A stretch of DNA of 64,000 nt from Thalassotalea nanhaiensis (GCF_031583575.1 NZ_CP134146.1:2480001-2544000); one strand, 5' to 3'; positions 37,585 through 48,418 are shown, counted from the stretch's first letter. Notes: generated by a model not told the origin, from the sequence alone. Numbers and translations are program-made.

Positions 37585-38484
37585 ATGGATAAAGTATTTC
37601 GCGCGAAGACCACCATAGAGCAATGGCGCATTTTTCATGCTGTGGTTGAACACGGCAGCTATGCCAAAGCGAGTGAGGCGTTAAACAAAAGTCAGTCATC
37701 GCTTAACCACGCGGTTGCAAAACTGCAATCACAACTGGGGTTGGCATTGTTAGAAGTTGAAGGTCGACAAACTAAAATCACTGAAGCAGGTACAGCGATG
37801 CTGCGCCGCTCAAAAAAACTGTTAGAAGATATCCAATCAATTGAAGACTTTGCCGACACCTTAAATGGTGGCTGGGAAGCTGAAATAACCATAGCATGTG
37901 AAGTATTGTACCCTAAACATCGCTTATTAAAGGCCTTGCAGAAGTATTGGCCGCAAAGTCATGGTAGTCGTTTAAAAATTACCGATGAAGTAATCTCTGG
38001 CTCTACTGAAGCTATTAAGAATAAAACTGCTGATATTGTTTTAAGTCCTAGTACCGCCGAAGGCGTTCGTGGAAATCATTTATGCAGCACGAAACTTATT
38101 CCTGTTTGTCACAGTAGTCATGACATTTTTCAGCAAAGCTCGATAAGTAGTGAAGAGCTCGCCACACACTTGCAAATAGTGATCAGCGATACTGGTAAAG
38201 AAAAACCCGACAAAGGCTGGTTAAAAGCTGAAAAACGTTGGACAGTATCAAGCTTTTTTGAGGCCAGTACTATTTTAAAACAAGGCATAGGCTTTTGCTG
38301 GCTGCCTTGTCATTTAATTGATAGCGAGCTGAATGATGGGAGTCTTAAAGCGATTAATCTAGAGGGCTCTGCACAGCTGGTTGTACCGATCACCTTAGTT
38401 ATTCCTGACAGAGATAATGCCGGTCCAGGCGTTCTACTTCTTGAAGAAATAATCCTGGCAGAACATAAATCTGATCGAGAGTAA
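37585..38484 (+). CDS. LysR-family transcriptional regulator
   Basis: The 299-residue protein has the N-terminal winged helix (FHAVVEHGSYAKASEALNKSQSSLNHAVAKLQSQLG) and a C-terminal effector-binding domain. It starts 17 bases after cmoB and is likely co-transcribed. The target and ligand are unknown. Confidence 0.92.
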   Translation: MDKVFRAKTTIEQWRIFHAVVEHGSYAKASEALNKSQSSLNHAVAKLQSQLGLALLEVEGRQTKITEAGTAMLRRSKKLLEDIQSIEDFADTLNGGWEAEITIACEVLYPKHRLLKALQKYWPQSHGSRLKITDEVISGSTEAIKNKTADIVLSPSTAEGVRGNHLCSTKLIPVCHSSHDIFQQSSISSEELATHLQIVISDTGKEKPDKGWLKAEKRWTVSSFFEASTILKQGIGFCWLPCHLIDSELNDGSLKAINLEGSAQLVVPITLVIPDRDNAGPGVLLLEEIILAEHKSDRE

Positions 38485-38564
38485 GCCCGTTAACAGTTGA
38501 TATTTATTTTAAATTCAGTATGTTAAAACTATGGGGATGGCATTAATAACATACTGGATGTTTA

Positions 38565-39908
38565 ATGAATGAGAACTGGCTGCAAAGGCGATTAACAAAC
38601 GGCTCTTCAAGACAACAAGATCACCGTTCACCGTTTCAACGTGACAGAGCGAGAATTTTACATTCTGCTGCATTCAGACGTTTACAAGCTAAAACTCAGG
38701 TTATGGGTATAGGCCAAAGTGATTTTTACCGAACTCGCTTAACCCACTCTTTAGAAGCCGCACAAATTGGCTCAGGCATAACTGCTCAGCTTAGATCAAA
38801 ATCCCCAGAGCAATGCAACTTACTGTTACCTAATGATGACTCGTTAATTGAAGCGATTTGTTTGGCCCATGATATTGGCCACCCACCATTTGGGCATGGT
38901 GGTGAAGTTGCATTAAATTATATGATGCATAACTTTGGCGGTTTTGAAGGCAATGGCCAAACCTTTCGTATTGTAACTAAGCTTGAACCTTATACCGAAC
39001 ATTTTGGCATGAACCTGAGTCGAAGAACCTTGTTAGGATTGCTAAAATATCCGCAAATTATCGATAAACTTGCTAATCATCAAGTCCCCACAACACCTGT
39101 AAACTTTAGGCAACTAAAAGCCAGCGACTGGCACCCACCAAAAGGGTTGTATATTGATGACATTGAACTGCTCAATTGGGTGCTTGAGCCATTATCTGAA
39201 GATGACAAGGCGCAATTTCAAAAAATAAGTGTTAATGCCAGTAAGCATCATAAGACTCAGTTTAAATCGTTTGATTGTTCTATCATGGAGCTTGCCGATG
39301 ATATTGCCTACGGTATTCATGATATGGAAGACGCCATAGTTACCGGTGTCGTTGATAAAAACAGTTTTGTTGAACACGTCATTGAACCGTTAAAGGGCTT
39401 AAATGACTCATGGCTGAATCAAATAGCCAGTGATTTAGCCGATAAATTGTTTTCAAAGCAACATCATAAACAAAAAGACGGAATTGGCTCATTAGTAAAT
39501 TATTTAATTACCGCAATTGAACTGATTGATTTAAACAAAGTTAAAGGTACAAGCTTTGTTGAACCATTACTGCGATATAATGCAGCCTTGCCGCCAACAG
39601 AGGCTGCAGCGTTAACTGTGTTTAAAGATTACGTTTATCGATTTGTGATCAAACAAACTAATATTCAACGAATGGAGTATAAAGGCCAGCAAATCGTGAT
39701 GGAATTGTTTGAAGCCTTTGCCAGCGATCCACAACGACTCCTACCCGACGCAACATGTCAACGTTGGTTAGACGCTTGTGAAAACAGCCAAAACCCACAA
39801 CGAATTATTGCTGATTACTTATCAGGGATGACAGATGAATTTGCCACCAAAATTTATAACAGCATGTTTTTAGCCAATGGCCATAGCGTTAATGAGGATA
39901 ATTATTAA
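38565..39908 (+). CDS. HD-domain deoxyguanosine triphosphatase (anti-phage dGTPase-type)
   Basis: The 447-residue protein has the HD metal site spread over [28 protein letters not shown] and [16 protein letters not shown]. It belongs to the dGTP triphosphohydrolase-like family, hydrolysing dNTPs to nucleosides and triphosphate; related enzymes in Vibrio and Shewanella are described as anti-phage dNTPases that starve phage of dNTPs. There is no neighbouring defence gene, so a housekeeping role is equally possible. It converges on the patatin gene. Confidence 0.9.
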   Translation: MNENWLQRRLTNGSSRQQDHRSPFQRDRARILHSAAFRRLQAKTQVMGIGQSDFYRTRLTHSLEAAQIGSGITAQLRSKSPEQCNLLLPNDDSLIEAICLAHDIGHPPFGHGGEVALNYMMHNFGGFEGNGQTFRIVTKLEPYTEHFGMNLSRRTLLGLLKYPQIIDKLANHQVPTTPVNFRQLKASDWHPPKGLYIDDIELLNWVLEPLSEDDKAQFQKISVNASKHHKTQFKSFDCSIMELADDIAYGIHDMEDAIVTGVVDKNSFVEHVIEPLKGLNDSWLNQIASDLADKLFSKQHHKQKDGIGSLVNYLITAIELIDLNKVKGTSFVEPLLRYNAALPPTEAAALTVFKDYVYRFVIKQTNIQRMEYKGQQIVMELFEAFASDPQRLLPDATCQRWLDACENSQNPQRIIADYLSGMTDEFATKIYNSMFLANGHSVNEDNY

Positions 39909-39947
39909 CAGATTTGGCATAAGTAAGCGCCAAACTAAGTTACATCA

Positions 39948-41015
39948 TTAAATAAGCGTTATCGCTTTGCCAAGATCATCACTTTGACAAAGTGAGGCAA
40001 ACTCTTCTGCTAATCGTTCAGACTCACCAATAACAGTTTGCCAGTACTTTATTCGCTCTGATGCACTCAACTGAGTAAAGTCTTTTCTATCTGGTATTTT
40101 GCCATAAGGTAGCTTAGCGACGAATTCATCGGTAGGGGCCAACACTAGAGTCTTATCAAAGTGCTTTTTGTTGGCAAATCTGTGTTTAATGTATTTATCA
40201 AACCAACCTGGCTTAAATTCATTATAAAAGTGTGGATACAATACCAAACCACTATCCTTAGCATTGGGCAAAAACGGTTGATCAAAATGATAATCAATAA
40301 TGCCACCATCTCGAAACATACCCACACCAGCGCCTTCAATGTCTTTCACGCCATTAATAACCATAGGTATCGAACCTGTTGCCTGTAATGCCTGATGAAT
40401 ATTATGCTTGGTTAATGCAACAACTTTTGAGTCGATACCATCATCATAATCAAAGGGGATTTGAGTAATATCAGTACTAAAAACAGTTCGTTGATAATAC
40501 TTGCCCAAATGCTTTCTATTTACTCGGTTTGCCAGTGCAGAAGATAGTAAGCCGAGTAATTGAATATATTTGTTTTCATAGCGAGTTAAGCCTTTTGATT
40601 TTGCCACAATTAAGGTGCTTTTGATCATTGGGTTACTGGCAATTTCGTCAGCATTTTTGGAAACAATGTGCGCTAACAATTTTTCACTTTGTATCGTCAC
40701 TTCGCTAATACTTGCATCACTTGGATAGGTTAAATGCGAATAACCATCAATTAAACGGTTTATGGCGGCAAGAGGGTCTTGTTGAGCATAACAACTAAAG
40801 CGCCACGCGCCAGCCGACGAGCCTAGCGTATACAATGGCGTTTGTCTTGATTTAAAAAATTCGCCACAAAGAAATCGATCCAATCCGGCCAAAACAAACC
40901 ATTTAGGCCCACCACTGGCGCCAACTAGTAATTTGAACTGTTCCTGACTGATACCCTGCTCTTTTATTTGCGCTAATGCGGTTTTACCCGCATATACAGC
41001 TAACGCTTTACTCAC
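39948..41015 (-). CDS. patatin-like phospholipase
   Basis: The 355-residue protein has the oxyanion-hole segment GASGGPKWF, the nucleophile motif LGSSAGAWR (GxSxG) and the second catalytic residue in FRDGGIIDYH (DGG). It probably hydrolyses acyl lipids. It follows the VOC and kinase genes with gaps of 23 and 11 bases, forming a three-gene unit. Confidence 0.88.
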   Translation of the reverse strand: MSKALAVYAGKTALAQIKEQGISQEQFKLLVGASGGPKWFVLAGLDRFLCGEFFKSRQTPLYTLGSSAGAWRFSCYAQQDPLAAINRLIDGYSHLTYPSDASISEVTIQSEKLLAHIVSKNADEIASNPMIKSTLIVAKSKGLTRYENKYIQLLGLLSSALANRVNRKHLGKYYQRTVFSTDITQIPFDYDDGIDSKVVALTKHNIHQALQATGSIPMVINGVKDIEGAGVGMFRDGGIIDYHFDQPFLPNAKDSGLVLYPHFYNEFKPGWFDKYIKHRFANKKHFDKTLVLAPTDEFVAKLPYGKIPDRKDFTQLSASERIKYWQTVIGESERLAEEFASLCQSDDLGKAITLI

Positions 41016-41038
41016 TGATGATTCCTATTTAATTGTGC

Positions 41039-41422
41039 TTAACTTTTCTTAAAATACAGCGCACAAATGGCGCCTGCTGGGTCTTTAATAATCACGTACT
41101 TATCATCGCCACCCATGGACTTTATTTCAGTCAATAGGCTGCCACCTTTCGCTTGTACAGCAGTAGCTGATTCATTGATATTAGCAACAATAAAATACGG
41201 CATCCAAACAGGTGGTAAATCTGCATTTACGCCTGTTGAATGACAAACACCCGCTTTAGCTTCACCGTCAACAGGGCTATTCATTACAAAGTCTTCATAA
41301 TCGCCCATATTACAACCTTCGCTTTGCCAGCCAACCACATCTTGGTAGAAGTCTTTCACTTGCTCAGCATTGTTAACTGTTAAGTCAAGCCAGGCAACAT
41401 CGCCTAATTTATCATTCGCCAT
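41039..41422 (-). CDS. VOC-superfamily (glyoxalase-like) protein
   Basis: The 127-residue protein has two beta-alpha-beta-beta-beta modules (VAWLDLTVNNAEQVKDFYQDVVGWQ and YFIVANINESATAVQAKGG). VOC proteins bind metals or drugs, or isomerise small molecules; the substrate here is unknown. It lies 11 bases after the kinase gene, suggesting co-transcription. Confidence 0.85.
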   Translation of the reverse strand: MANDKLGDVAWLDLTVNNAEQVKDFYQDVVGWQSEGCNMGDYEDFVMNSPVDGEAKAGVCHSTGVNADLPPVWMPYFIVANINESATAVQAKGGSLLTEIKSMGGDDKYVIIKDPAGAICALYFKKS

Positions 41423-41433
41423 GGTGTTTACCT

Positions 41434-43269
41434 CTAATTATTTATGTCTAATATTTTAGGGTTTTTCGGATAAAATTTATCAGGAAGCTGATTAATGTGT
41501 TCAAAAAAACGAGTGTCTTTATAAGGTAGTTTCATAAAGCCTGAAATGCCAACGCCCTTTATAGTCGGCAGCAAATCGAGAATGTCTTGTAGACATTGTT
41601 TAAATTCTGCTTTTTGATCGTGGTTCAATAACATTAAGTAACTGTGTATTTTTAAATGCTTTTCTAATACTTCAAAAATGATGCAACCGGTATGATGTAT
41701 TCGATTCATGCGCGCCAGTACCGACATTATTTCATCTGGCACACGCAAATACTCATCGGGATCTTTACCATCTTCAAAATATGAATGCAGTTGACTGGCA
41801 TTATCAACTTCAGCAAGTTTACTGATCTCAAAAGGAATGCTTTGTTGTGCGTTTGCGATAAATGGCAAGCTATTATTTTTACGCTCTACATGCAGTGTAT
41901 CTCTGGCGTTGAATAAACAAGACTTAAAAATACCTATTCTAAAAATACCTCTGGCCAATGTAATCATGTTATTTACCGCTGACTTAAATGAATACTCTAA
42001 CTTTGAATCAAATAAGCTTAAATTAGAGTCAACATACACTCCATCTTTTTCCCAGCGTATCGCTAACCCGCCAACGACAGGGAATTTTGCCAAGCGACTT
42101 ACAGCAGCAACAAAGGCTTTTTCAGTATCTCCCATTCCAACTAGAAAGTTTTTATAATACTTTTCCAGTTGCACATCATCGATATCAACCAGGCTTTCTT
42201 TATCTGCTTGCTCCCGTAAAAACGATTTACGCGATCCATAAACTACGGTATCTATTTCCTCATGATGTATTCTTTGCCAAACAGGGATCATCGCATCAAT
42301 GCTCAACTTTGTAGGAACATTTGCTAATACGGTATTTTTTAATAGCTGTAAATTGTTAATTAAATAATCACCGGCTTGTAAACGTAGTTTTGGGTCTTCC
42401 CCCAACATGCCGTCTAATGCTTTAGCCAACATTTGAGGTAAACCGAGGGACGTTGCAGGTATCACTTTATAGCCATACCGACAAGACTGCCCCGAAGCTA
42501 AGGCATAAATGGTGGCTGCCATGCCCTGCTCGTCAAACCGAGGAGATGATAAACCGCCATTTAATTGATCATCTCCAATAAAATATATATCGCCCATGCG
42601 AGAGTTGGTTTGTTGTAAATCACCACTCATCAAATCCATGATGTTAGTGGCCGTGCTGTGACCGTCTTTATCGCATTGCGCCCAAACCGACGAGCCCCAA
42701 TCGATAAGTTGCATTTGATTGGTTTGTTCATCAAAAACAATGTTCGAAGGTTTGATATCGCCATGAACTACCGGAAGCTTGCGCGTATTGTTCGCAGGGC
42801 CTCTGATAAACTTTAAAAGCTCAATTAACTGAATGGCTATATTAACAACTTGCTCAGCTGGTAATGGCCCTAATTTATGGGAAATAACATCTAAATCATC
42901 GCCAGGGGCACGACTCATATGAACAATTGATTGACGCTTAATTTTTAAATATTCGAATAGTTTAGGTATGCGTTTATGATCTAGCATAGCCTGCATCTCT
43001 GCTTCATCGGCTAATCGGTCTTGCACATGTTGAGGTAAATTTATTCGCGAAAATTTAAATACCTGTTCTTCTCCGCTTTCTTTTTTCCCCGAAAAAACAA
43101 AGCCATAAGCGCCTTTACCGATCATTTCTACATTTTCGTAGCCAAGTTGCTTTAATTGGTTTTTACTTAATTCAATCCATTGCTTTAATTTAGCCGCATC
43201 TTTATGGCTTAGCAGGTAAATAGATTGATCTTCAGCGATATAAAAGTGCTGTAATTTTTTTTCAGCCAA
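41434..43269 (-). CDS. serine/threonine protein kinase-like protein with a novel C-terminal region
   Basis: The 611-residue cytoplasmic protein has a kinase domain at about 40-310: glycine loop GKGAYGFVFSG, a lysine in QVFKFSR, catalytic loop VHGDIKPSNIVFD (HGD for HRD) and LIDWGSS (DWG for DFG). The remaining 300 residues (about 310-611) are unfamiliar and have no membrane helix. Catalytic residues are present, so activity is likely. It heads a unit with VOC and patatin genes and is divergent from the transglycosylase. Confidence 0.85.
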   Translation of the reverse strand: MAEKKLQHFYIAEDQSIYLLSHKDAAKLKQWIELSKNQLKQLGYENVEMIGKGAYGFVFSGKKESGEEQVFKFSRINLPQHVQDRLADEAEMQAMLDHKRIPKLFEYLKIKRQSIVHMSRAPGDDLDVISHKLGPLPAEQVVNIAIQLIELLKFIRGPANNTRKLPVVHGDIKPSNIVFDEQTNQMQLIDWGSSVWAQCDKDGHSTATNIMDLMSGDLQQTNSRMGDIYFIGDDQLNGGLSSPRFDEQGMAATIYALASGQSCRYGYKVIPATSLGLPQMLAKALDGMLGEDPKLRLQAGDYLINNLQLLKNTVLANVPTKLSIDAMIPVWQRIHHEEIDTVVYGSRKSFLREQADKESLVDIDDVQLEKYYKNFLVGMGDTEKAFVAAVSRLAKFPVVGGLAIRWEKDGVYVDSNLSLFDSKLEYSFKSAVNNMITLARGIFRIGIFKSCLFNARDTLHVERKNNSLPFIANAQQSIPFEISKLAEVDNASQLHSYFEDGKDPDEYLRVPDEIMSVLARMNRIHHTGCIIFEVLEKHLKIHSYLMLLNHDQKAEFKQCLQDILDLLPTIKGVGISGFMKLPYKDTRFFEHINQLPDKFYPKNPKILDINN

Positions 43270-43363
43270 AACGTGTTCTCAAAATTTATATTGATTTAAT
43301 CATATAGGTTTCGTGAATTATGCTAAAGTTTTATTAACAATAATGTTTAATTTAGGCAGCCCT

Positions 43364-45424
43364 GTGACTAAACAACATCTTTATTTGGTTTTTTCGTTAT
43401 TATTTGTCTTATGCTTTGTTAAGGTAGCTGAAGCAAGCAGTCGAGATCTTAGTGAGATTGAAGCAAGCAAAACACTCAAAGTGTTGACCTGGTCAGGTCA
43501 AGATAATTACCTTCCAAGAGCTGGCTCCCCACCAAATTTAGATAAAGAATATTTAGAAAATTTCGCCCTGGATAACAACCTAACCATAGAATACATTTAC
43601 AAAGAAGACTTTGCCGAATTGATCCCGGCATTAATCGACGGTGATGGTGACATCATAGCCTCTAACCTAACCGTTAATCCCCTTAGAAAAAGGCAAGTTG
43701 ATTTTACCCTGCCTATTGTTGAAACTACTGAACATTTAATTATGGCCAGCAGCGCCAAAGACTTAGTTAATGCAAAAGATTTAGACCGACGTAAAGTTGC
43801 GGTTCAGCCTGGCACATCTTACGCTTTAACGGCAATTGGTTTAGCTAGGGTATATAAAAACCTTGAAATCATTGAAATTCCTAAACGCTTAAGCCACGAC
43901 CAAATTTTTGATAAAGTCGCCAGTGGCGAATACGATTTAACCATCGTCGATTCTAATGTAATTGATTCGACTTTAGAGTATCGGAACGATATCAAAATAA
44001 GTCTACAAGCTAACAGCGCCAAAGAAATTTCTTGGGCAGTAAATAAACAATCAAAATTATTAAAAGCGGCACTGAATAATTTTCTAGTTCAGCAGGAAAT
44101 CACCATTAACAAGAGCATTCCAGTCAAAAATGAATGGGATATCATTGCTGAACGACGCACCATTAAATTTGTGATGCGCAACAACATCTCGTCTTATTAT
44201 TTATGGAAAGGTGAGTTGATGGGCTTTCACTATGAACTTGCCAAAGATTTTGCCAAAAAACACCGTCTTCGCTATGAAATATTAGTGGCGCCAGACAATG
44301 AAGCGATGTTTGAATACGTAAAAGAAGGTAAAGCAGACATTGCTTTAGGTTTTTATACTCCAAATCAACAACGAATAAAACAAGGGTTAGGTTTTTCCCG
44401 TCCTTACCATTATGCAACAGAGCAATTGGTAAGTGGTATTAATGATCCTGCAATTAACAGCATTGAAGATCTAAAATATCGAAATATAACGGTCAGAAGA
44501 TCAAGTTCCTACTGGAACACAGTTAAAGACTTACAAACCCTAATGCCTGAAATAGTATTAACACCAGCACCTGAAACATATGATACTGAGCGAGTAATAG
44601 AAGCAGTAGCAACGGGTGAGTTTGACCTAACAATTGCCGATAATCATTTGGTTGATTTAGAACTAAGTTTACGTAGTGATATCAATGCTGGAATTTTTAT
44701 TGGTAAAGAAAAGGCTCAAAGTTGGGTGGTACAAAAAGGACATAATGCGTTATTAAGTAAAATAGATACCTATATCAAACGTACTTACAGAGGTTTATTT
44801 TACAATGTAATTCATAACAAATACTTTGAAAACCAAAAACTTATTGATCAACACCATGAAGATTTCACCTCGCAAAAAACTGGCGGAGCGTTGTCACCTT
44901 ATGATGATGTAGTAAAAAAATACGCCAAGCAATATGGTTTTGACAGTAATTTACTTATCGCTCAAATGCACCAGGAAAGTCGTTTTAACCCCAAGGCTAA
45001 ATCCTTTGCTGGCGCATTAGGTTTATTTCAAGTAATGCCCCGAACCGCTAAGGAGTTGAAAATATCAAATATGACAACCCCTGAAAATGGCATTCATGCT
45101 GGAGTAAAATATTTACACTGGGTTCAGCAAAGAATGAGAGAAATGGATGTTCGTGATGATCAACTGATTTGGTTTTCATTAGCATCTTATAATGCAGGCT
45201 ATGGCCATGTTAATGATGCAATCCGTTTAGCGAGACAAAAAGGCTGGCGTGATGATGTTTGGTTTGACAATGTAGAACGAGCAATGTTGCTATTATCGAA
45301 GCGTGAATACTCATCAAAAGCACGTTATGGTTATGTTCGCGGTAATGAACCTGTAACGTATGTACGTAACATTCGTCACAAATACCAGGCATATATTCAT
45401 CAAGTTGAACTAACCACTCTTTAG
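43364..45424 (+). CDS. MltF-like lytic transglycosylase with two solute-binding domains
   Basis: The 686-residue protein has a signal peptide (to KVAEA), two SBP_bac_3-type domains (about 35-265 and 270-505) and an SLT transglycosylase domain (about 530-680) with the catalytic glutamate in MHQESRFNPKAKSFAGALGLFQVMP. E. coli MltF has a single regulatory SBP domain and 518 residues, so this is an expanded form. The GTG at 43364 is chosen because AGG lies seven bases upstream and the signal peptide becomes normal; an in-frame GTG at 43313 is possible. Confidence 0.87.
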   Translation: MTKQHLYLVFSLLFVLCFVKVAEASSRDLSEIEASKTLKVLTWSGQDNYLPRAGSPPNLDKEYLENFALDNNLTIEYIYKEDFAELIPALIDGDGDIIASNLTVNPLRKRQVDFTLPIVETTEHLIMASSAKDLVNAKDLDRRKVAVQPGTSYALTAIGLARVYKNLEIIEIPKRLSHDQIFDKVASGEYDLTIVDSNVIDSTLEYRNDIKISLQANSAKEISWAVNKQSKLLKAALNNFLVQQEITINKSIPVKNEWDIIAERRTIKFVMRNNISSYYLWKGELMGFHYELAKDFAKKHRLRYEILVAPDNEAMFEYVKEGKADIALGFYTPNQQRIKQGLGFSRPYHYATEQLVSGINDPAINSIEDLKYRNITVRRSSSYWNTVKDLQTLMPEIVLTPAPETYDTERVIEAVATGEFDLTIADNHLVDLELSLRSDINAGIFIGKEKAQSWVVQKGHNALLSKIDTYIKRTYRGLFYNVIHNKYFENQKLIDQHHEDFTSQKTGGALSPYDDVVKKYAKQYGFDSNLLIAQMHQESRFNPKAKSFAGALGLFQVMPRTAKELKISNMTTPENGIHAGVKYLHWVQQRMREMDVRDDQLIWFSLASYNAGYGHVNDAIRLARQKGWRDDVWFDNVERAMLLLSKREYSSKARYGYVRGNEPVTYVRNIRHKYQAYIHQVELTTL

Positions 45425-45428
45425 AAGA

Positions 45429-46130
45429 TTAAAATAACGTTTCTTTAATAAATGGAATGGTAATTTTACGTTGGGCTTTGATCGAAGCTTTATCGAGAAC
45501 ATCCAAGCTTTGTACCAAATTATTCATATTGCGTGATAATCGGTTTAACAAAAATTTTGCCGTCTCTTCATTCATTTCAATGCCACGCAATTTAGAACGA
45601 AGTTGCATGGCCTGAATTTTTTCAACATCGGCTAATGGTTTCAACTGTTCAGTAAAGCCCCAAGTAATGCGTGAAACCAGATCAGGTAAAGTAATAAGTA
45701 AACTGTTGGCACTATTGTTACCCGCTATGATCAGTTTTTTATTATTCTCAATAACTCGATTATATAAATCAAAAACACCTTGCTGCCATTGCTCATCGCC
45801 AGCAATTAAATGCAAATCGTCTAAACAAATTAAGTCAAAGTTTTCTAAATTGGCTAACACTTCAACAGATAACTGTTTAATTTCTGAAAATGACAAACAT
45901 AAAGACGTTAAGCTCATTTCTGCAGCAAAAGCACAACTCGCGTGTAATAAGTGAGATTTTCCAACACCTGCTTGACCAAATAAATAAAAACCATTGGTTG
46001 TGGTTACCGGAGTTTGAATAAAGGCTTTTAACTGTCCTATAACCGCCCCACTATTTACCGCATAAAAACTATCAAAAGTTTCATCATCGGGTAAATGAAC
46101 GGCTAAAGGTAATTGCTCAGTATTCGACAT
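45429..46130 (-). CDS. hda: DnaA regulatory inactivator Hda
   Basis: The 233-residue DnaA-like AAA+ protein stimulates ATP hydrolysis on DnaA with the sliding clamp, preventing re-initiation. Near the N terminus, QLPLAVHLPD fits the clamp-binding motif; Walker A is GQAGVGKSHL. The start at 46130 overlaps the DUF2066 stop (TAATG) with GGAAAGG upstream, giving exactly the E. coli length. Confidence 0.95.
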   Translation of the reverse strand: MSNTEQLPLAVHLPDDETFDSFYAVNSGAVIGQLKAFIQTPVTTTNGFYLFGQAGVGKSHLLHASCAFAAEMSLTSLCLSFSEIKQLSVEVLANLENFDLICLDDLHLIAGDEQWQQGVFDLYNRVIENNKKLIIAGNNSANSLLITLPDLVSRITWGFTEQLKPLADVEKIQAMQLRSKLRGIEMNEETAKFLLNRLSRNMNNLVQSLDVLDKASIKAQRKITIPFIKETLF

Positions 46131-47239
46131 TAACCTTTCCACATAAAACTAATAACGGCATCTTCATTAACAATTGCTAATGGATCTTGATTTTCACTGA
46201 GTTTTTGTTCCAGTTTCAGACTTTGCTTTATTGCTTCCGCACTGGCTAAAATGTTGAGCCTAAACAGCATTTTTTCGCCTGTCACGCTGATTAACTTAAC
46301 ATCAGATACTAAGGTTAAATTAGTTAAAAATTCACTGACCGAGACAAATGCTTGCATTGAATTAACATTAGCAATTTCAATATCTAACTGACCTTGCTGT
46401 TCAGTACTAAACACGTAAGCATTATTATGATGTAAATGTTCGGCTAAATCATTTATCGCTAATTCAATCACTTGATTTTTGTCATCAGCATTAACTTTAC
46501 TTTGTATAATTTCACCTTGACTCATATATTGCCAGTCGGCTGAATACTGGTACGTTTTGCAGACCTGGCCACAAGTGTTAATATCAGGTTCTTCAAGTAA
46601 GGTACTATTAGATACACGAATAACAACCACAGCTTCGGCTAAATAACGACTTGATGCCTGTTGTAAAGTTTCCGGAAATCTTCCCCACACATCGCTAACA
46701 GAAATGCTCATTGAATCCGTTAAATCCATTAACGGAAAATTAACCGGTAAACCGCGATTGTTCGCCGTATCTGTTATAAGGGTTTTCAATTCTAATGTTG
46801 AATCATCAACAATGGTTCGTTCAATACCATTTTCTTCAACCATCCAAATGGTAATAAGCGGACGGTATTTACCCCAAATACTAGCCTTGGCTTTTTGTAA
46901 TAGCTGATTAATTTTATCGTGTTCAAAACGCGCCAGTAAAAATGTTTCATCATCAACTTGCTCATAACTGAACTGGCTTAGATAATTATTCGGTTTAGCC
47001 AGAGCATTTTTAATTTGTTCATTAGAGCCGACAAAATCGGCGCCAGCGAGCTTTACGAGAACTTGTTTGAATGCTCGTTTAGCCGCTTTTTGCTTGCCCG
47101 TAGAGGTGTTATCAACTAACACTTGTGCTTGATATAAATCATTTACTTCTATCGCAAGCGCAGGAAATGCCATGACAACAATTAATAAAAAAGTGTGAAT
47201 GGCGCTAACAGGAGATAATTTTATTCTTTTCATAGGCAA
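46130..47239 (-). CDS. DUF2066 exported protein
   Basis: The 369-residue protein has a signal peptide (to FPALAIE) and the DUF2066 domain starting VNDLYQAQVLVDNTSTGKQKAAKRAFKQVLVKLAG. The function is unknown. The pairing with hda by overlapping codons, and the divergent purMN, is a typical gammaproteobacterial arrangement, so it is probably an operon artefact or an envelope gene under the same promoter. Confidence 0.88.
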   Translation of the reverse strand: MPMKRIKLSPVSAIHTFLLIVVMAFPALAIEVNDLYQAQVLVDNTSTGKQKAAKRAFKQVLVKLAGADFVGSNEQIKNALAKPNNYLSQFSYEQVDDETFLLARFEHDKINQLLQKAKASIWGKYRPLITIWMVEENGIERTIVDDSTLELKTLITDTANNRGLPVNFPLMDLTDSMSISVSDVWGRFPETLQQASSRYLAEAVVVIRVSNSTLLEEPDINTCGQVCKTYQYSADWQYMSQGEIIQSKVNADDKNQVIELAINDLAEHLHHNNAYVFSTEQQGQLDIEIANVNSMQAFVSVSEFLTNLTLVSDVKLISVTGEKMLFRLNILASAEAIKQSLKLEQKLSENQDPLAIVNEDAVISFMWKG

Positions 47240-47376
47240 ATATTATCATAAAGATTAGGAATTTAACCTAGAAAAAAAATATTTTCTCACAAAGATTTTA
47301 TATCGGCGTCAGCACTGGTAGAATATGCGCAATTTTTACGTGTTTATTATTTCAAATTACATTTTAAGGGTTCCAA

Positions 47377-48417
47377 GTGAGCGAGCAAAAACAATCGTTA
47401 AGCTATAAAGACGCAGGTGTTGATATTGACGCAGGTAATGCATTAGTAGAAAACATCAAAGGTGCGGTGAAAAGAACTACCCGTCCAGAGGTTATGGGTG
47501 GTTTAGGTGGTTTTGGTGCTGTATGTCAATTACCTACAGGCTACAAAGAACCTGTTTTAATTTCAGGTACTGACGGTGTGGGTACTAAACTACGCTTGGC
47601 AATCGATCTGAAGAAGCACGATACAGTAGGTATTGATTTAGTTGCTATGTGTGTAAACGATTTGCTTGTACTTGGTGCAGAGCCTTTATATTTCTTAGAT
47701 TACTACGCAACTGCAAAACTTGATGTACAAGTTGCATCAGATGTAGTTGCCGGTATTGCTGAAGGTTGTGTGCAATCAGGTTGTGCCTTAGTTGGTGGCG
47801 AAACTGCTGAAATGCCAGGTATGTATCATGAAGGCGATTACGACATTGCAGGTTTCTGTACTGGTGTTGCTGAAAAATCAGAACTAATCACTGGTGAAAA
47901 TGTTGCTGCTGGCGATCAACTTATCGCGCTTGCGTCTTCAGGCCCACATTCAAACGGCTTCTCTTTAATTCGTAAAGTATTAGAAGTTAATAACACTGAT
48001 ACCAGCGAAATGTTAGGTGAACGTTCAATTGCCGATCATTTATTAGAGCCGACTAAGATTTATGTTAAATCTACTTTAGCCATGCTTAAAGATGTTAAAG
48101 CCAATGCACTTTCTCACATTACCGGTGGCGGTTTCTGGGAAAACATTCCTCGTGTATTACCAGCGAATACTAAAGCGGTAGTAGACGGTAGCAGCTGGCA
48201 ATGGCCTGAAATTTTCAACTGGTTACAAGAAAAAGGCAACATAACTACCCATGAAATGTACCGTACCTTTAACTGTGGTGTTGGTATGATGATTGTTGTT
48301 CCTGCCGATAAAGTAGAACAAAGCTTGGAAATCCTTAAAGCTCATGGCGAAAACGCTTGGCACTTAGGTGAAATTCAGACGGCTACTGACGACGAAGAAC
48401 AAGTGGTGATTAACTAA
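47377..48417 (+). CDS. purM: phosphoribosylformylglycinamidine cyclo-ligase
   Basis: PurM closes the imidazole ring of AIR in purine synthesis. The 346-residue protein shows [13 protein letters not shown], the family's [21 protein letters not shown] and [16 protein letters not shown] start is used, with AAGGG upstream. It is followed at once by purN. Confidence 0.97.
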   Translation: MSEQKQSLSYKDAGVDIDAGNALVENIKGAVKRTTRPEVMGGLGGFGAVCQLPTGYKEPVLISGTDGVGTKLRLAIDLKKHDTVGIDLVAMCVNDLLVLGAEPLYFLDYYATAKLDVQVASDVVAGIAEGCVQSGCALVGGETAEMPGMYHEGDYDIAGFCTGVAEKSELITGENVAAGDQLIALASSGPHSNGFSLIRKVLEVNNTDTSEMLGERSIADHLLEPTKIYVKSTLAMLKDVKANALSHITGGGFWENIPRVLPANTKAVVDGSSWQWPEIFNWLQEKGNITTHEMYRTFNCGVGMMIVVPADKVEQSLEILKAHGENAWHLGEIQTATDDEEQVVIN

Positions 48418-48418
48418 G

